The translations under genes and the position numbers were made by a program. DNA of 64,000 bases from an uncultured Bacteroidota bacterium (GTDB lineage Bacteria > Bacteroidota > Bacteroidia > Chitinophagales > Chitinophagaceae). The stretch covers positions 144,384 through 208,383 of the forward strand of contig CAIJFI010000008.1 in NCBI GenBank assembly GCA_903819975.1, read 5' to 3'. Every line of letters starts with the position of its first letter. The stretch's first letter is position 1. Below are positions 7,881 through 17,127 of the stretch, piece by piece. The notes beneath the pieces are model-generated. The model had not been told where the DNA came from, ran no database searches, and worked only from the letters and a program-made list of their open reading frames with translations.

Positions 7881-10205
7881 ATGTGGTATCGTTTAGGTCA
7901 AAAAATTGTTAAGCATAAAGTTGCTAGCTTGGTTGTATTGGCCTTAGCAACATTGGTAATGGGATATTTTGCAGCACAGGTTAAATTAAGTTATGAGTTT
8001 ACAAAAGCAATTCCCGAGGACAATCCTAAGTTTACGATTTATAAAAACTTTGTAAAAAAATTTGGGGTTGACGGCACAACCATGGTTGTTGGATTTCAAA
8101 CAGATAGTCTTTATACACCAGTAATATTTAATAAAGTTGTTGAGCTGCATCAAGCTATTAAAAGTATACCTGGTGTGACCGATGTATTAAGTGTTCCGTT
8201 TGCTTATAATTTAACTAAGGATACCATTAATACTAAGTTTACTGCACACAAAGTGTTTGAGCCACCCTATACGACAGATAGTATTTTGCAATTACACAAA
8301 GCAGAGTTTGAACACCTTCCTTTTTATAAAAATTTATTATACAATCCAGATAGCCACGCATATATAATGGCTATAAGTTTTGTTCCTGATTCTATTAATA
8401 GTGGAGCACGCTCTCATATTATAGCTGCATTAAATACAAAATTGGATGCATTTACAAAATCTACTCAATTGAAATTGCATGTTAGTGGATTGCCTTATAT
8501 CAGAACCATATTAGCGGATCGTATTAAAAAAGAGATGCTTTGGTTTTTGATTGGGTCACTGGTATTGTGCGCTATTACGTTGCTTTTGTTTTTCAGATCT
8601 TTTTCTGCAATGCTAATGAGCTTGGCAGTTGTAGCAATGGGTGTAATATGGAGTTTCGGTACTATGGTATTGTTAGGGCAAAAAATCACATTGCTTACAG
8701 CACTAATACCACCATTAATTGTGGTTATAGGAATTCCAAACTGCATCTATTTCCTTAATAAATACCATACTTCATATAAAGAAACACAGGACAAGGAAAA
8801 AGCTATTGTAAATATGGTAGGCAGAATGGGGATTGTTACTTTGTTTTGCAATATCACGGCAGCAATTGGTTTTTTTGTATTTGCATTTACAAAAAGTCCT
8901 TTGTTAAAAGAATTTGGTTGGGTGTCTGGATTAAATATCATGGCATTGTTTTTTATTAGCTTGTTTTTTATACCTCCTGTATTAACATACTTGCAGGAGC
9001 CACAGCCTAATCATGTGAAGTATTTAGACAATGCCTTTTTAGATAAAGTATTAGTTCAAATTGAACGTTGGACCTTTCAACATACTAAATGGGTATTTGG
9101 TATTACAATAGTGTTGGTTATGGTCTCGGCTTTTGGATTGGCACGTATTAAGAAAGAAGCCTTTATTGTAGATGATTTACCTAAGAAGGATAAATTGTAT
9201 ACGGACCTTAAGTGGTTTGAAAAAGAGGGTGGTGGTGTGATGCCAATGGAAATAATTGTGGATACCAAAAAGAAGAATGGGTTAATTAGAAGCATTCATC
9301 CATTAGAAGATATAGAAAGTTTGCACGAATTTTTAAGAGCACAACCAGAATTAGGGAAACCTATTGGATTGGTTGAAGGGATTAAGTTTGCAAAGCAAAC
9401 ATTTTATGATGGAGACAGTATGGCGTATACTATACCGTCAGGAACTGAAATGGCATTTATCGCCCCTTATTTAAAATTAGGTACTGGAGCAAACGCAAAT
9501 ACCAATACAAGTAGTCCTACACAATTGTTAAGTAAATTTATTGATATAGACAAAAGAGCTACAAGGGTAAGTGTGAATATGAAGGATATTGGAAGTGCAC
9601 AATTACCTAGTTTCTTAGCAAGAGTAGATAGTGCTACAAAAGCCATATTTGACTCAAGTAAGTACGATATTCAAATAACTGGAAGTAGTGTGACTTTTTT
9701 AGAAGGAAGTAATTTTATTATAAAAGGGCTGAGTGAATCTATTTTTTGGGCATTCTTATTAATAGCCATTTGTATGATTTTCTTATTTAGATCCTTTCCA
9801 ATTTTAATGTGTTCATTAATTCCCAATATTGTTCCTTTACTCATAACTGCTGGAGTAATGGGCTGGGTAGGCATTTCTCTGAAACCATCTACTGTATTGG
9901 TGTTTAGTGTTGCATTGGGTATTGCTATTGATGTAACTATTCGTTTTTTGGTGAATTACAAACAAGAGCTGCCGCATTTAAATAATCAGGTGGATAAGAC
10001 ATTAATACAAACTATTAAGCATACTGGAATAAGTATTATATATACTTCCTTAGTATTAGTGGCAGGATTTGTTATATTTTGTTTTAGTGATTTTGGTGGC
10101 ACCAAGGCCCTTGGCTGGTTAACATCTTTAACCTTAGTAGTAAGTACTTTAACCAACCTTATTTTATTGCCAGCCTTAATTAAAACCTTTATAAAACAAA
10201 AATAG
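7881..10205 (+). CDS. MMPL/RND-family transporter
   Basis: At 774 residues with two similar halves, each holding one membrane helix, a large periplasmic domain and a block of five helices, this is an RND-superfamily exporter of the MMPL/hopanoid-transporter type. Helix 1 lies at about 13-33. The first sterol-sensing-like helix block is about 210-370 and the second about 620-770. The periplasmic domains hold segments such as KAIPEDNPKFTIYKNF and PVDxLPKKDK-like DDLPKKDKLYTDL. Such proteins use the proton gradient to move lipids or other hydrophobic cargo. No membrane-fusion or outer-membrane partner is adjacent, which favours lipid export over tripartite drug efflux. It is the last gene of the DegT-rpoN operon. 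Confidence 0.88.
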   Translation: MWYRLGQKIVKHKVASLVVLALATLVMGYFAAQVKLSYEFTKAIPEDNPKFTIYKNFVKKFGVDGTTMVVGFQTDSLYTPVIFNKVVELHQAIKSIPGVTDVLSVPFAYNLTKDTINTKFTAHKVFEPPYTTDSILQLHKAEFEHLPFYKNLLYNPDSHAYIMAISFVPDSINSGARSHIIAALNTKLDAFTKSTQLKLHVSGLPYIRTILADRIKKEMLWFLIGSLVLCAITLLLFFRSFSAMLMSLAVVAMGVIWSFGTMVLLGQKITLLTALIPPLIVVIGIPNCIYFLNKYHTSYKETQDKEKAIVNMVGRMGIVTLFCNITAAIGFFVFAFTKSPLLKEFGWVSGLNIMALFFISLFFIPPVLTYLQEPQPNHVKYLDNAFLDKVLVQIERWTFQHTKWVFGITIVLVMVSAFGLARIKKEAFIVDDLPKKDKLYTDLKWFEKEGGGVMPMEIIVDTKKKNGLIRSIHPLEDIESLHEFLRAQPELGKPIGLVEGIKFAKQTFYDGDSMAYTIPSGTEMAFIAPYLKLGTGANANTNTSSPTQLLSKFIDIDKRATRVSVNMKDIGSAQLPSFLARVDSATKAIFDSSKYDIQITGSSVTFLEGSNFIIKGLSESIFWAFLLIAICMIFLFRSFPILMCSLIPNIVPLLITAGVMGWVGISLKPSTVLVFSVALGIAIDVTIRFLVNYKQELPHLNNQVDKTLIQTIKHTGISIIYTSLVLVAGFVIFCFSDFGGTKALGWLTSLTLVVSTLTNLILLPALIKTFIKQK

Positions 10206-10230
10206 CTTTGAACGGATCAAAGCTATTTTA
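10199..10230. terminator. Bidirectional terminator between the RND and TlpA-like genes
   Basis: AAATAGCTTTGA and TCAAAGCTATTT form a 12-bp perfect stem around ACGGA. A/T-rich flanks on both sides suit the two convergent genes. The stem begins at the transporter stop codon. Confidence 0.85.
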
Positions 10231-10250
10231 AAGTAATTTAATGAAGTGCA

Positions 10251-11387
10251 CTAGTGCAATAGGCTAGCAAGCGTGTCTTGTAAAGCTTGTCCTCTTAACT
10301 CTTTTGCTATAATATTACCATTAGGGTCTAATAATACATTAAAAGGAATTCCCTCAATTTGGTAGGTACTTACAACTGTGCTTTCCCATTTTTTCAAATC
10401 ACTAATATGTTGCCAGTTTAGTTTATCAGCTTTTATAGCTTCTAACCAATTTTCTTTTTGATCATCTAGTGATACACCTAACACTGTAAAGTTTTTCTTT
10501 TTAAATTTTTCAAATGCTGCTACTACGTTTGGATTTTCTGCACGACAAGGACCACACCAGCTTGCCCAAAAATCTACCAATACATATTTTCCTTTTAAAC
10601 TGCTAAGGGTAACTAACTTACCTGTAGGGTCATTTAGTGCGATTTCGGGAGCGGCTTGACCAATTGATAAAGCAGTAGTTTTTGTATTCGCATTAACCTG
10701 TGCATTTAACATTGTAGAAAATTGAATAAGGGGTTCTGCTTTTGTTTTTTCGGCTGCTGCTTTTGCTAAAGCCAATACCTGTGCGGTTTCCATAGATCTT
10801 AAGCTTAAGCCTAAAACATAGTAAATCATTGCAGGACTGGTGCTGGTAGTTAATGCATTTTGTACAAATTTGTTTAAGTCCTCAATTTTTTCAACTCTTT
10901 GTTTTTGAAGAAAGTTAATGGTACTATCTTTTGCATTTTGTTTTTGTAAAAGATCTAGACTATATAAGGTGGCAAAAATAGAAGAATCTTTTTTGCGGTA
11001 TTCTTTTAAAAAGTCTACAAGCATCTCTGTGTTCTTTGATCCTTTTGCAGTGTAGGAATGATAATCTTTTACATCAGCATTTATTTGGATATTCTTTTCA
11101 TCATTAATAAAAATAACCTCTAAGTCTTTTTCAGTTGCTAATCGGTATAATCCTTCTTCCTTTGCAATAAAGTCAAAACTGTATTTTCCTTTTTCATCTA
11201 GGGTAACAGAATCAAGTGTTATAATTGGTTTGCCACCAAAAGGCACTTCTTGCAATAATAATTTTTGACTAGCGGCATTTTGTATGGTTCCAGCCACATT
11301 AAATCTTGACGCTCCATTCTTGCCTTTACATCCTGCTAGTGTAAATAGTACAATGGAAACGATTGCTAATAAATTTCTTAAATACAT
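10251..11387 (-). CDS. TlpA-like thiol-disulfide oxidoreductase lipoprotein with DUF4369 domain
   Basis: The 378-residue protein has a lipoprotein signal with lipobox LAGC (Cys20). A beta-rich DUF4369-like domain spans about 30-120 and a helical linker follows. The thioredoxin-fold AhpC/TSA domain starts near 240, with the active site WCGPC at 277-281 and the cis-proline loop IEGIPF. Such lipoproteins reduce or shuffle disulfides in the periplasm, often for cytochrome maturation or to answer oxidative stress. The gene follows gatB by 31 bases on the same strand and probably shares its transcript. Its exact redox client is unknown. Confidence 0.92.
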   Translation of the reverse strand: MYLRNLLAIVSIVLFTLAGCKGKNGASRFNVAGTIQNAASQKLLLQEVPFGGKPIITLDSVTLDEKGKYSFDFIAKEEGLYRLATEKDLEVIFINDEKNIQINADVKDYHSYTAKGSKNTEMLVDFLKEYRKKDSSIFATLYSLDLLQKQNAKDSTINFLQKQRVEKIEDLNKFVQNALTTSTSPAMIYYVLGLSLRSMETAQVLALAKAAAEKTKAEPLIQFSTMLNAQVNANTKTTALSIGQAAPEIALNDPTGKLVTLSSLKGKYVLVDFWASWCGPCRAENPNVVAAFEKFKKKNFTVLGVSLDDQKENWLEAIKADKLNWQHISDLKKWESTVVSTYQIEGIPFNVLLDPNGNIIAKELRGQALQDTLASLLH

Positions 11388-11418
11388 GTATAATATGTTT
11401 GTAGTGATTTGTATTGAT

Positions 11419-12855
11419 CTATTTTGATAATTGAGCTTCTAGTAATTGAGTAACAACTTTTGGATCGGCCTTGCCCTTGCTTATTTTTTTTACCTCCCCA
11501 ACAAATAATCCAATTAATCCCTTTTTACCTTTTTTATATTCAGCAACTTTCTCGGGATTAGCTGCCAGTACTTGTTCCACCCATCCATTTATTTCATCCG
11601 CAGAGTTGGTTTGTAATAAATTATTTTCTTGCGCAAATTTATTAGGGGATTGCGGATTTTGCATGATTCCCTTAAATACTTTACTTGATGCTACAGAAAA
11701 ATTTAATTGCCCTGATTCAACTAATTCAAGCAATTCAACTAAATAAGGAATTGCATTTTCTAATGTTGTGTAGTTACTATGTGTTTCGTGTAAATATTCT
11801 CTAATTGGGCCTGTAATCCAGTTGGCTGCTGCTTTATAGTGTTTGGTTTGTTTAGTCCAAGCAATGTAAAAATCTGCTTCGTCCTTATGTTCGCACAATT
11901 GGTCAATGTCATAGTCGGGTAATCCATACTTGGTTTTCCATTCAACTTTCAATTGATTTGGCAATGCTGGAAGTGAAGCGCTAATACTATCTATATAAGC
12001 TGGTGTTAAATGAAATGGCGCTAAATCAGGATCAGGGAAATACCTATAATCATTTGCATCTTCCTTATCTCTAATTGAAAAGGTAGTATCGTTGCTTGCG
12101 TCAAAGCTTCGTGTTTGTTGAATAATGGTTCCACCCGTTTCTTTTAAGTGGATTAATCTTTCAATTTCGAATTCAATTGCTTTTTTAATATTACGGATGG
12201 AGTTCAAATTTTTTACTTCCACCTTAGTTCCTAAAGTAGTTTCTCCTTTTAATCTCACAGATACGTTAGCGTCACATCTTAAACTGCCTTCTTCCATATT
12301 TCCGTCACAAACGCCTAGCCATCTTACCAGTTTACGCACTTCAGTAACATATAAGAAAGCGTCCTCTGCCGAATGAATACATGGCTCTGTCACCATTTCT
12401 ATTAATGGTGTGCCTGCACGGTTAAGATCTATTAAGGTATCTACTGGAGAAACATCATGAATACTTTTCCCTGCATCTTCTTCTAAATGTATTCTATTTA
12501 ACTGGATAGATTTTTCTCCTTCGCTTGTTTTAATAATTACATTTCCTCCTACACAAATTGGTGTAGTATGTTGAGATATTTGGTATCCTTTTGGTAAGTC
12601 AGGATAGAAGTAATTTTTTCTTGCAAAATAATTGTCTTCTGCTATAGCACATCCACAAGCCAATCCCATTTTAATGGCATATTCAACTGCCTTAGTATTG
12701 GTTTTGGGTAAAGTGCCTGGATGGCCTAATGTAATTGGACTAACATGGGTATTGGGTTCAGCACCAAAGCTTGTTGCATCACCACAAAATAATTTACTAT
12801 TTGTTGATAATTGTGCATGAATTTCTAATCCAATAACTGCCTCGTATTTTCCCAT
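11419..12855 (-). CDS. gatB: Asp-tRNA(Asn)/Glu-tRNA(Gln) amidotransferase subunit B
   Basis: GatB with GatA and GatC converts misacylated Glu-tRNA(Gln) or Asp-tRNA(Asn) to the correct amide form. The N-terminal YEAVIGLEIHAQL and the kinase-like core motifs (HPGTLPKTN, GYQISQ, NRAGTPLIE, KNLNS, YRYFPDPDL) are family hallmarks. The C-terminal GatB/YqeY helical domain ends the 478-residue protein. The frame opens upstream to an ATG at 12891, but the -7 box at 12869-12876 would place transcription start near 12862. I therefore choose the ATG at 12855 (MGKYEAV). GatA and GatC are not in the window, which is normal in this phylum. Confidence 0.97.
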   Translation of the reverse strand: MGKYEAVIGLEIHAQLSTNSKLFCGDATSFGAEPNTHVSPITLGHPGTLPKTNTKAVEYAIKMGLACGCAIAEDNYFARKNYFYPDLPKGYQISQHTTPICVGGNVIIKTSEGEKSIQLNRIHLEEDAGKSIHDVSPVDTLIDLNRAGTPLIEMVTEPCIHSAEDAFLYVTEVRKLVRWLGVCDGNMEEGSLRCDANVSVRLKGETTLGTKVEVKNLNSIRNIKKAIEFEIERLIHLKETGGTIIQQTRSFDASNDTTFSIRDKEDANDYRYFPDPDLAPFHLTPAYIDSISASLPALPNQLKVEWKTKYGLPDYDIDQLCEHKDEADFYIAWTKQTKHYKAAANWITGPIREYLHETHSNYTTLENAIPYLVELLELVESGQLNFSVASSKVFKGIMQNPQSPNKFAQENNLLQTNSADEINGWVEQVLAANPEKVAEYKKGKKGLIGLFVGEVKKISKGKADPKVVTQLLEAQLSK

Positions 12856-12868
12856 GTTTAACATCTTG

Positions 12869-12876
12869 CAAAAATA
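12869..12876 (-). promoter_or_regulatory. -7 box of gatB promoter
   Basis: Read on the minus strand this is TATTTTTG, matching TAnnTTTG. It lies only 13 bases before the chosen gatB start at 12855 and decides against the longer start at 12891. Confidence 0.5.
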
Positions 12877-12918
12877 CAAGAAAAGCCCCATTTTTGAGCT
12901 TCATATATTAAGCATAAA

Positions 12919-12947
12919 AATGCCCTCTATAGTTATTAGAGGGCATT
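12919..12947 (-). terminator. Terminator after the PDZ-protein gene
   Basis: AATGCCCTCTA (12919-12929) pairs with TAGAGGGCATT (12937-12947) around seven bases. It lies between the PDZ gene stop and the gatB promoter. The A run before it gives a U tail on the minus-strand transcript. Confidence 0.85.
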
Positions 12948-12976
12948 CAATGAGATATAAAACTATAAAATAGGGA

Positions 12977-14194
12977 CTATAGGTCGGCTGTTTTTAATTT
13001 TTTAGGTATTTTGACTTCAATCTTCTTTTTCTCTCCATTGCGTTGAATGGTAAATTTTAATACTTGACCTTCTTGTAAGTATCCCCATTTTAAATCGGAT
13101 ACATCACTCACTTTATTTTCATCAAATTGTGTGATGATGTCATTTGTTTTTAAACCTGCTTTTTCGGCAGGAGATCCTACAGTTACGTTTTTAATTTTAA
13201 CACCCTCTCCTGATTCTATGTCTTCTATAGAAATTCCTAATTTTGGTTTTTTATTATTTCGATTAATGATGCCATCCAATTCAGGCATTGAAGGCATTTC
13301 AAAATTGAAATTTTTATCAGGTGAGATTCTAAATCCGCGGCGTAAGTTATTTGGTAATTGACCATTTGGTATTGCAAAACTAAAATTACCTTGTATATTA
13401 GTTGCCTTATTTTTTTCTAGTAAAGCAGTAGTTTTTAATTCTTTCCCTTCGCGTTGATAAGTAATGGTAATTTTGTCTTCTGGTTTATAAGCACCCACAG
13501 CTTCATATAATGCTTTAGGGCCATCAATTGCTTTGTCATTTACTTTTGTTATCACATCACCTTCTTTTAAACCTGCTTTTTTTGCTGGACTTCCCTCGCT
13601 AACTGTATTGATTTTAGCGCCTGTCTTAGTTGATTCAGTAATAACACCTAGGAATGCCGCATTTGTTGGTGGAGGAGGAGGGGCCATCATATCTAATATA
13701 TCATCGCTTCCTTCTTCCATCTCATTGGGATCATTTTCGACTATTGTTTCTTCAATAGTCATTTCTTGATTGCCCTTTCCTTTATCTCTAATTGTTGTCA
13801 TACTGCGAGACTTACCCGTCATTTTTAATCTAGGATCGTTCTTATCTGCAGGCTTGCCATTAATTGTAATTTTGTCCCCATCAATAACTATTGAAAGAAC
13901 GGAAGTATCAACAGTTGTTACATATCCTTTTTTCTTGGATGTAATTTCAACTACACCTTTGGCACCTTTAACACCGTATTTTTTCTTAGCCATTTCACCT
14001 TTCAAAACATTAATTGATTCGATATTGTCGGGAGAAATATCATTCATGTTTTTTGAACTAATCACTCCGTCCAAAACCAATAAAGGTTTTTCAGCACTGT
14101 CTTTGGCATTTTTTTTAATAATAACTACCTCTTGTGCATTTACTGAAACATTTAGTAGCATCATAATTGCAAGACCCATTATATACTTTCTCAT
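12977..14194 (-). CDS. Exported double-PDZ protein with a TonB-plug-like segment
   Basis: I place the start at the ATG at 14194 (MRKYIMGLAIMMLLNVSVNAQ, a clear signal peptide); the frame runs on to a TTG at 14230 that would spoil the signal. The 405-residue product has an unusual order. Residues 37-89 resemble the SusC-type TonB plug turn (LLVLDGV, ISPDNIESINVLKG, YGVKGAKGVVEITSKK). A charged linker with a PPPPP run follows. The first PDZ domain is at 181-258 (FLGV, GSPAKKAGLKEGDVI) and the second at 317-396 (LGISIED, GSPAEKAGLKTNDII). No protease domain is present. PDZ domains bind C-termini of partners, so this may be a periplasmic scaffold or chaperone. Function is unknown. Confidence 0.85.
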   Translation of the reverse strand: MRKYIMGLAIMMLLNVSVNAQEVVIIKKNAKDSAEKPLLVLDGVISSKNMNDISPDNIESINVLKGEMAKKKYGVKGAKGVVEITSKKKGYVTTVDTSVLSIVIDGDKITINGKPADKNDPRLKMTGKSRSMTTIRDKGKGNQEMTIEETIVENDPNEMEEGSDDILDMMAPPPPPTNAAFLGVITESTKTGAKINTVSEGSPAKKAGLKEGDVITKVNDKAIDGPKALYEAVGAYKPEDKITITYQREGKELKTTALLEKNKATNIQGNFSFAIPNGQLPNNLRRGFRISPDKNFNFEMPSMPELDGIINRNNKKPKLGISIEDIESGEGVKIKNVTVGSPAEKAGLKTNDIITQFDENKVSDVSDLKWGYLQEGQVLKFTIQRNGEKKKIEVKIPKKLKTADL

Positions 14195-14227
14195 ATTGTT
14201 GCGTTTTGTACGAAATAATTTGTAGGT

Positions 14228-14235
14228 CAAAAATA
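14228..14235 (-). promoter_or_regulatory. -7 box of the PDZ-protein promoter
   Basis: TATTTTTG on the minus strand, with a TTG at 14260-14258 about 22 bases upstream as a possible -33 element. The expected leader to the ATG at 14194 is about 27 bases. Confidence 0.55.
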
Positions 14236-14255
14236 AGTAAATATTTTAACTACGA

Positions 14256-14272
14256 AACAATTCGGAATTGTT
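14256..14272. promoter_or_regulatory. Operator-like perfect dyad at the PDZ-protein promoter
   Basis: AACAATTC-G-GAATTGTT is a 17-bp perfect inverted repeat. It overlaps the putative -33 TTG of the PDZ-protein promoter, a typical position for a repressor or activator dimer. It has no U tract, so it is not a terminator. Confidence 0.4.
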
Positions 14273-14295
14273 AAATATTCTTAAAATTATAAATA

Positions 14296-14330
14296 AAAAG
14301 TCCTTAGTGGTTTTTTCACTAAGGACTTGA
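14296..14330 (-). terminator. Terminator after alaS
   Basis: AAGTCCTTAGTG (14298-14309) pairs perfectly with CACTAAGGACTT (14317-14328). The loop is seven bases, and the hairpin sits 44 bases beyond the alaS stop. Confidence 0.88.
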
Positions 14331-14371
14331 TTTTCAATTATTTGTTTATATAAATGGTGGAATTATCCCTT

Positions 14372-17065
14372 TTAAAGCATTGCCTCAACTACTTCAATTA
14401 CTTTATTTAATTGGGTAGCGTCCTGCCCACCAGCCGATGCTAATGTTTTTTGACCACCACCACCACCTTTAATAAATGGTGCAATTTTCTCTTTAATAAT
14501 TTGAGGAGCCTGCCAACCTTTTTCTTGCACTAAGCTTTCACTTATAGATAAAACAACAACTGCTTTTCCGTCAATTGCATTTACTAATACAATGACAGCT
14601 TTGCTTTGGGTTGCACTTAATAATTGAGCAAGCTTTTTAAGATTGTCTGCACTATTTAATGCTACTTGAGCCCCTAAAAATGCAGTTCCGTTTTTATCAA
14701 CAAACTTACTTGCGTAATCATCTACTAAGCTATTTACTAATTGCGCTTCCTTGCTTTCTAATTTTTTATTTAATTCCTTTTGGCTAGTTTGTAAATCTGA
14801 GATGGTGTCATTTAAAATAGCTACAGTTGAATGCTCATTCCATTCTGGAGCCTTAAATACAAGCGATAATTTTTCGGCAATACTTGTACATGCTTCTGTT
14901 AACTGTATAATTTGCTTGTGTAATTTTTCGTTTACTTCAGTTGTATATCTGTTAGCTGCTTCTCCTACAACTGCTTCTATTCTTCTTACACCAGCTGCTA
15001 CCGATGATTCCGCTTTTAATATAAAATGCTCTATTTCTCCAGTATGCCCAACATGAGTACCACCGCATAACTCAATAGAATAAGCAGGGTCCATTACAAC
15101 TACACGAACTTTGTCACCATATTTTTCGCCGAACAATGCCATTGCACCTAATGCAATTGCTTCGTCCTTACTCATTTCTTTAATAACTACAGGAACATTT
15201 TCTTTAATCTTATCATTCACCATTTGCTCAACAGCTGCAATTTCTGCATCAGTCATTTTTGCAAAATGTGAAAAGTCAAAACGTAATTGTTCTGCATTTA
15301 CCAAACTTCCTTTTTGTGCCACATGATTTCCTAAAACATTCCTAAGTGCTGCATGTAATAAGTGAGTGGCAGAATGATGTACGGTTGTATTTTTTCTTTG
15401 TGTGGCGTCAACGGTTGCTTTAACCGAACTTCCAATATTTGTCGGTAAAGTATCTGTAAAGTGAATAAATAAATTATTCTCTTTTTTGGTATCTGTTACT
15501 TCTAATTTAGTACCGTCTTCAAATTCAAAAATACCTTTATCACCAACCTGACCTCCACTTTCAGCGTAAAAAGGAGTAGTTGCTAATACCCACTGATAAG
15601 CTTCTTTTCCTTTTGCTTTTACGTTTCGGTATTTAACAATTTTAGTATCCGCAAAGGTATCTGTATAACCAGTGAATTTTGTTTCTTCGTCAGTACCTAC
15701 CTGAATCCAGTCGCCAGTATCAATGGCTGTAGCAGCGCGGCTTCGATCCTTTTGTTGTTGCATTTCCTTCTCAAATCCAGCTTCGTCTACATTTAATCCG
15801 TGCTCGCTTGCAATTAATCTTGTTAAGTCTACTGGGAAACCGAATGTATCAAATAATTCAAAAACCAATTTCCCTTCTATAGTTTGACCTTTTGTATGTG
15901 TCGTTGTGATATCGTCAATTCTTTTTAATCCTTTTTCTAAAGTTCTTAAAAATCCTTCCTCTTCTTCCTTAACTACTTTGCTTACAAATTCTAATTGTCC
16001 ATTTAATTCAGGGAAAACATTTTCAAATTGTTTAGCTAATAATGGCATTAACTGATGAAGCAATGGTTGCTTATAATCCAAGTAAGAATAGTAATACCTA
16101 ACAGCTCTTCTTAAAATTCTTCTTATTACATAACCAGCACCAGTATTTGCTGGTAATTGACCGTCTGCAATAGTAAATGCAATGGCGCGAATATGATCGG
16201 CAATAACTCTAAATGCAACAGCTTGTTTGCTATCACTAAAATCATAGGTTTGACCTGTGATTTTAGCTACTTCTTGGATGGTTCCAGTAAACACATCGGT
16301 ATCGTAATTACTTGTTTTATTTTGTATCACGCGCACCAATCTTTCAAAACCCATTCCTGTGTCCACATGCTTATTAGGCAAGGCTTCTAGGCTTCCGTCT
16401 TTTTTACGATTGTATTGAATAAATACATTATTCCAAATTTCAATTACTTGAGGATGGTCTTTATTTACTAAATCTCTTCCCGGAATTTGAGCTATTTCTG
16501 ATTCAGGTCGCATGTCAACATGCACTTCACTACAAGGTCCACAAGGTCCAGTGTCACCCATCTCCCAGAAATTATCTTTCTTATTTCCGAATATAATTTT
16601 TTCATCAGGCACCCATTTTTTCCACTCTTTTAATGCTTCACTTGATTGTGGTAAATTCTCGGCAGGGTCTCCCTCAAATACAGTTACATATAATCTATCT
16701 GGATTAATTTTATAAACCTTAGTCAATAATTCCCAACTCCATTCAATTGCTTCACCTTTGAAATAATCGCCAAAGCTCCAGTTGCCCAACATCTCAAACA
16801 TGGTATGATGGTAAGTGTCAACACCAACTTCTTCCAAGTCATTATGCTTTCCACTTACACGTAAACATTTTTGTGTATCTGCGATTCTAGAATGTGCCGG
16901 TGTTTGATTGCCTAAAAAATAATCTTTAAACTGATTCATGCCCGCATTTGTAAAAAGTAGGGTTGGGTCATTCTTTACAACAATAGGTGCCGATGGTACT
17001 ATGGCATGCCCCTTAGATGCAAAAAAATCTAAAAACTGTTGTCTTATTTCTGAACTCTTCATCAT
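14372..17065 (-). CDS. alaS: Alanine-tRNA ligase
   Basis: The 897-residue enzyme charges tRNA(Ala). It shows the class II catalytic domain (SSEIRQQFLDFFASKGH, TLLFTNAGMNQFKDYFLG, then the GDTGPCGPCSE segment). The editing domain has the zinc ligands HHSATHLLHA and CGGTH. A C-terminal DHHA1 domain ends with the GGGGGQKTLASAGG motif. Length is usual for the family. Two tandem ATGs (17065 and 17062) are possible starts. It is divergent from the M23 peptidase gene, and its promoter (-33 TTTG, 19 bases, TACCTTTG) overlaps that gene's start. Confidence 0.98.
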   Translation of the reverse strand: MMKSSEIRQQFLDFFASKGHAIVPSAPIVVKNDPTLLFTNAGMNQFKDYFLGNQTPAHSRIADTQKCLRVSGKHNDLEEVGVDTYHHTMFEMLGNWSFGDYFKGEAIEWSWELLTKVYKINPDRLYVTVFEGDPAENLPQSSEALKEWKKWVPDEKIIFGNKKDNFWEMGDTGPCGPCSEVHVDMRPESEIAQIPGRDLVNKDHPQVIEIWNNVFIQYNRKKDGSLEALPNKHVDTGMGFERLVRVIQNKTSNYDTDVFTGTIQEVAKITGQTYDFSDSKQAVAFRVIADHIRAIAFTIADGQLPANTGAGYVIRRILRRAVRYYYSYLDYKQPLLHQLMPLLAKQFENVFPELNGQLEFVSKVVKEEEEGFLRTLEKGLKRIDDITTTHTKGQTIEGKLVFELFDTFGFPVDLTRLIASEHGLNVDEAGFEKEMQQQKDRSRAATAIDTGDWIQVGTDEETKFTGYTDTFADTKIVKYRNVKAKGKEAYQWVLATTPFYAESGGQVGDKGIFEFEDGTKLEVTDTKKENNLFIHFTDTLPTNIGSSVKATVDATQRKNTTVHHSATHLLHAALRNVLGNHVAQKGSLVNAEQLRFDFSHFAKMTDAEIAAVEQMVNDKIKENVPVVIKEMSKDEAIALGAMALFGEKYGDKVRVVVMDPAYSIELCGGTHVGHTGEIEHFILKAESSVAAGVRRIEAVVGEAANRYTTEVNEKLHKQIIQLTEACTSIAEKLSLVFKAPEWNEHSTVAILNDTISDLQTSQKELNKKLESKEAQLVNSLVDDYASKFVDKNGTAFLGAQVALNSADNLKKLAQLLSATQSKAVIVLVNAIDGKAVVVLSISESLVQEKGWQAPQIIKEKIAPFIKGGGGGQKTLASAGGQDATQLNKVIEVVEAML

Positions 17066-17100
17066 GTGACTATATTTTAGGCGTTGTTCTCCTTAAAAGC

Positions 17101-17108
17101 TATATTTG
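17101..17108 (+). promoter_or_regulatory. -7 box of the M23 peptidase promoter
   Basis: TATATTTG matches TAnnTTTG. It lies 49 bases before the peptidase ATG, inside what would be the alaS leader. A TTAG 20 bases upstream is a weak -33 candidate. Confidence 0.5.
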
Positions 17109-17127
17109 TAAGGTTTTTTAAGGTCCC

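Noticed and set aside
13770..14225. Open frame of about 150 codons on the plus strand opposite the PDZ gene
   Set aside because: It is antisense to a clearly recognised protein, and its hydrophobic translation is the usual mirror of Lys/Asp/Val-rich coding DNA.
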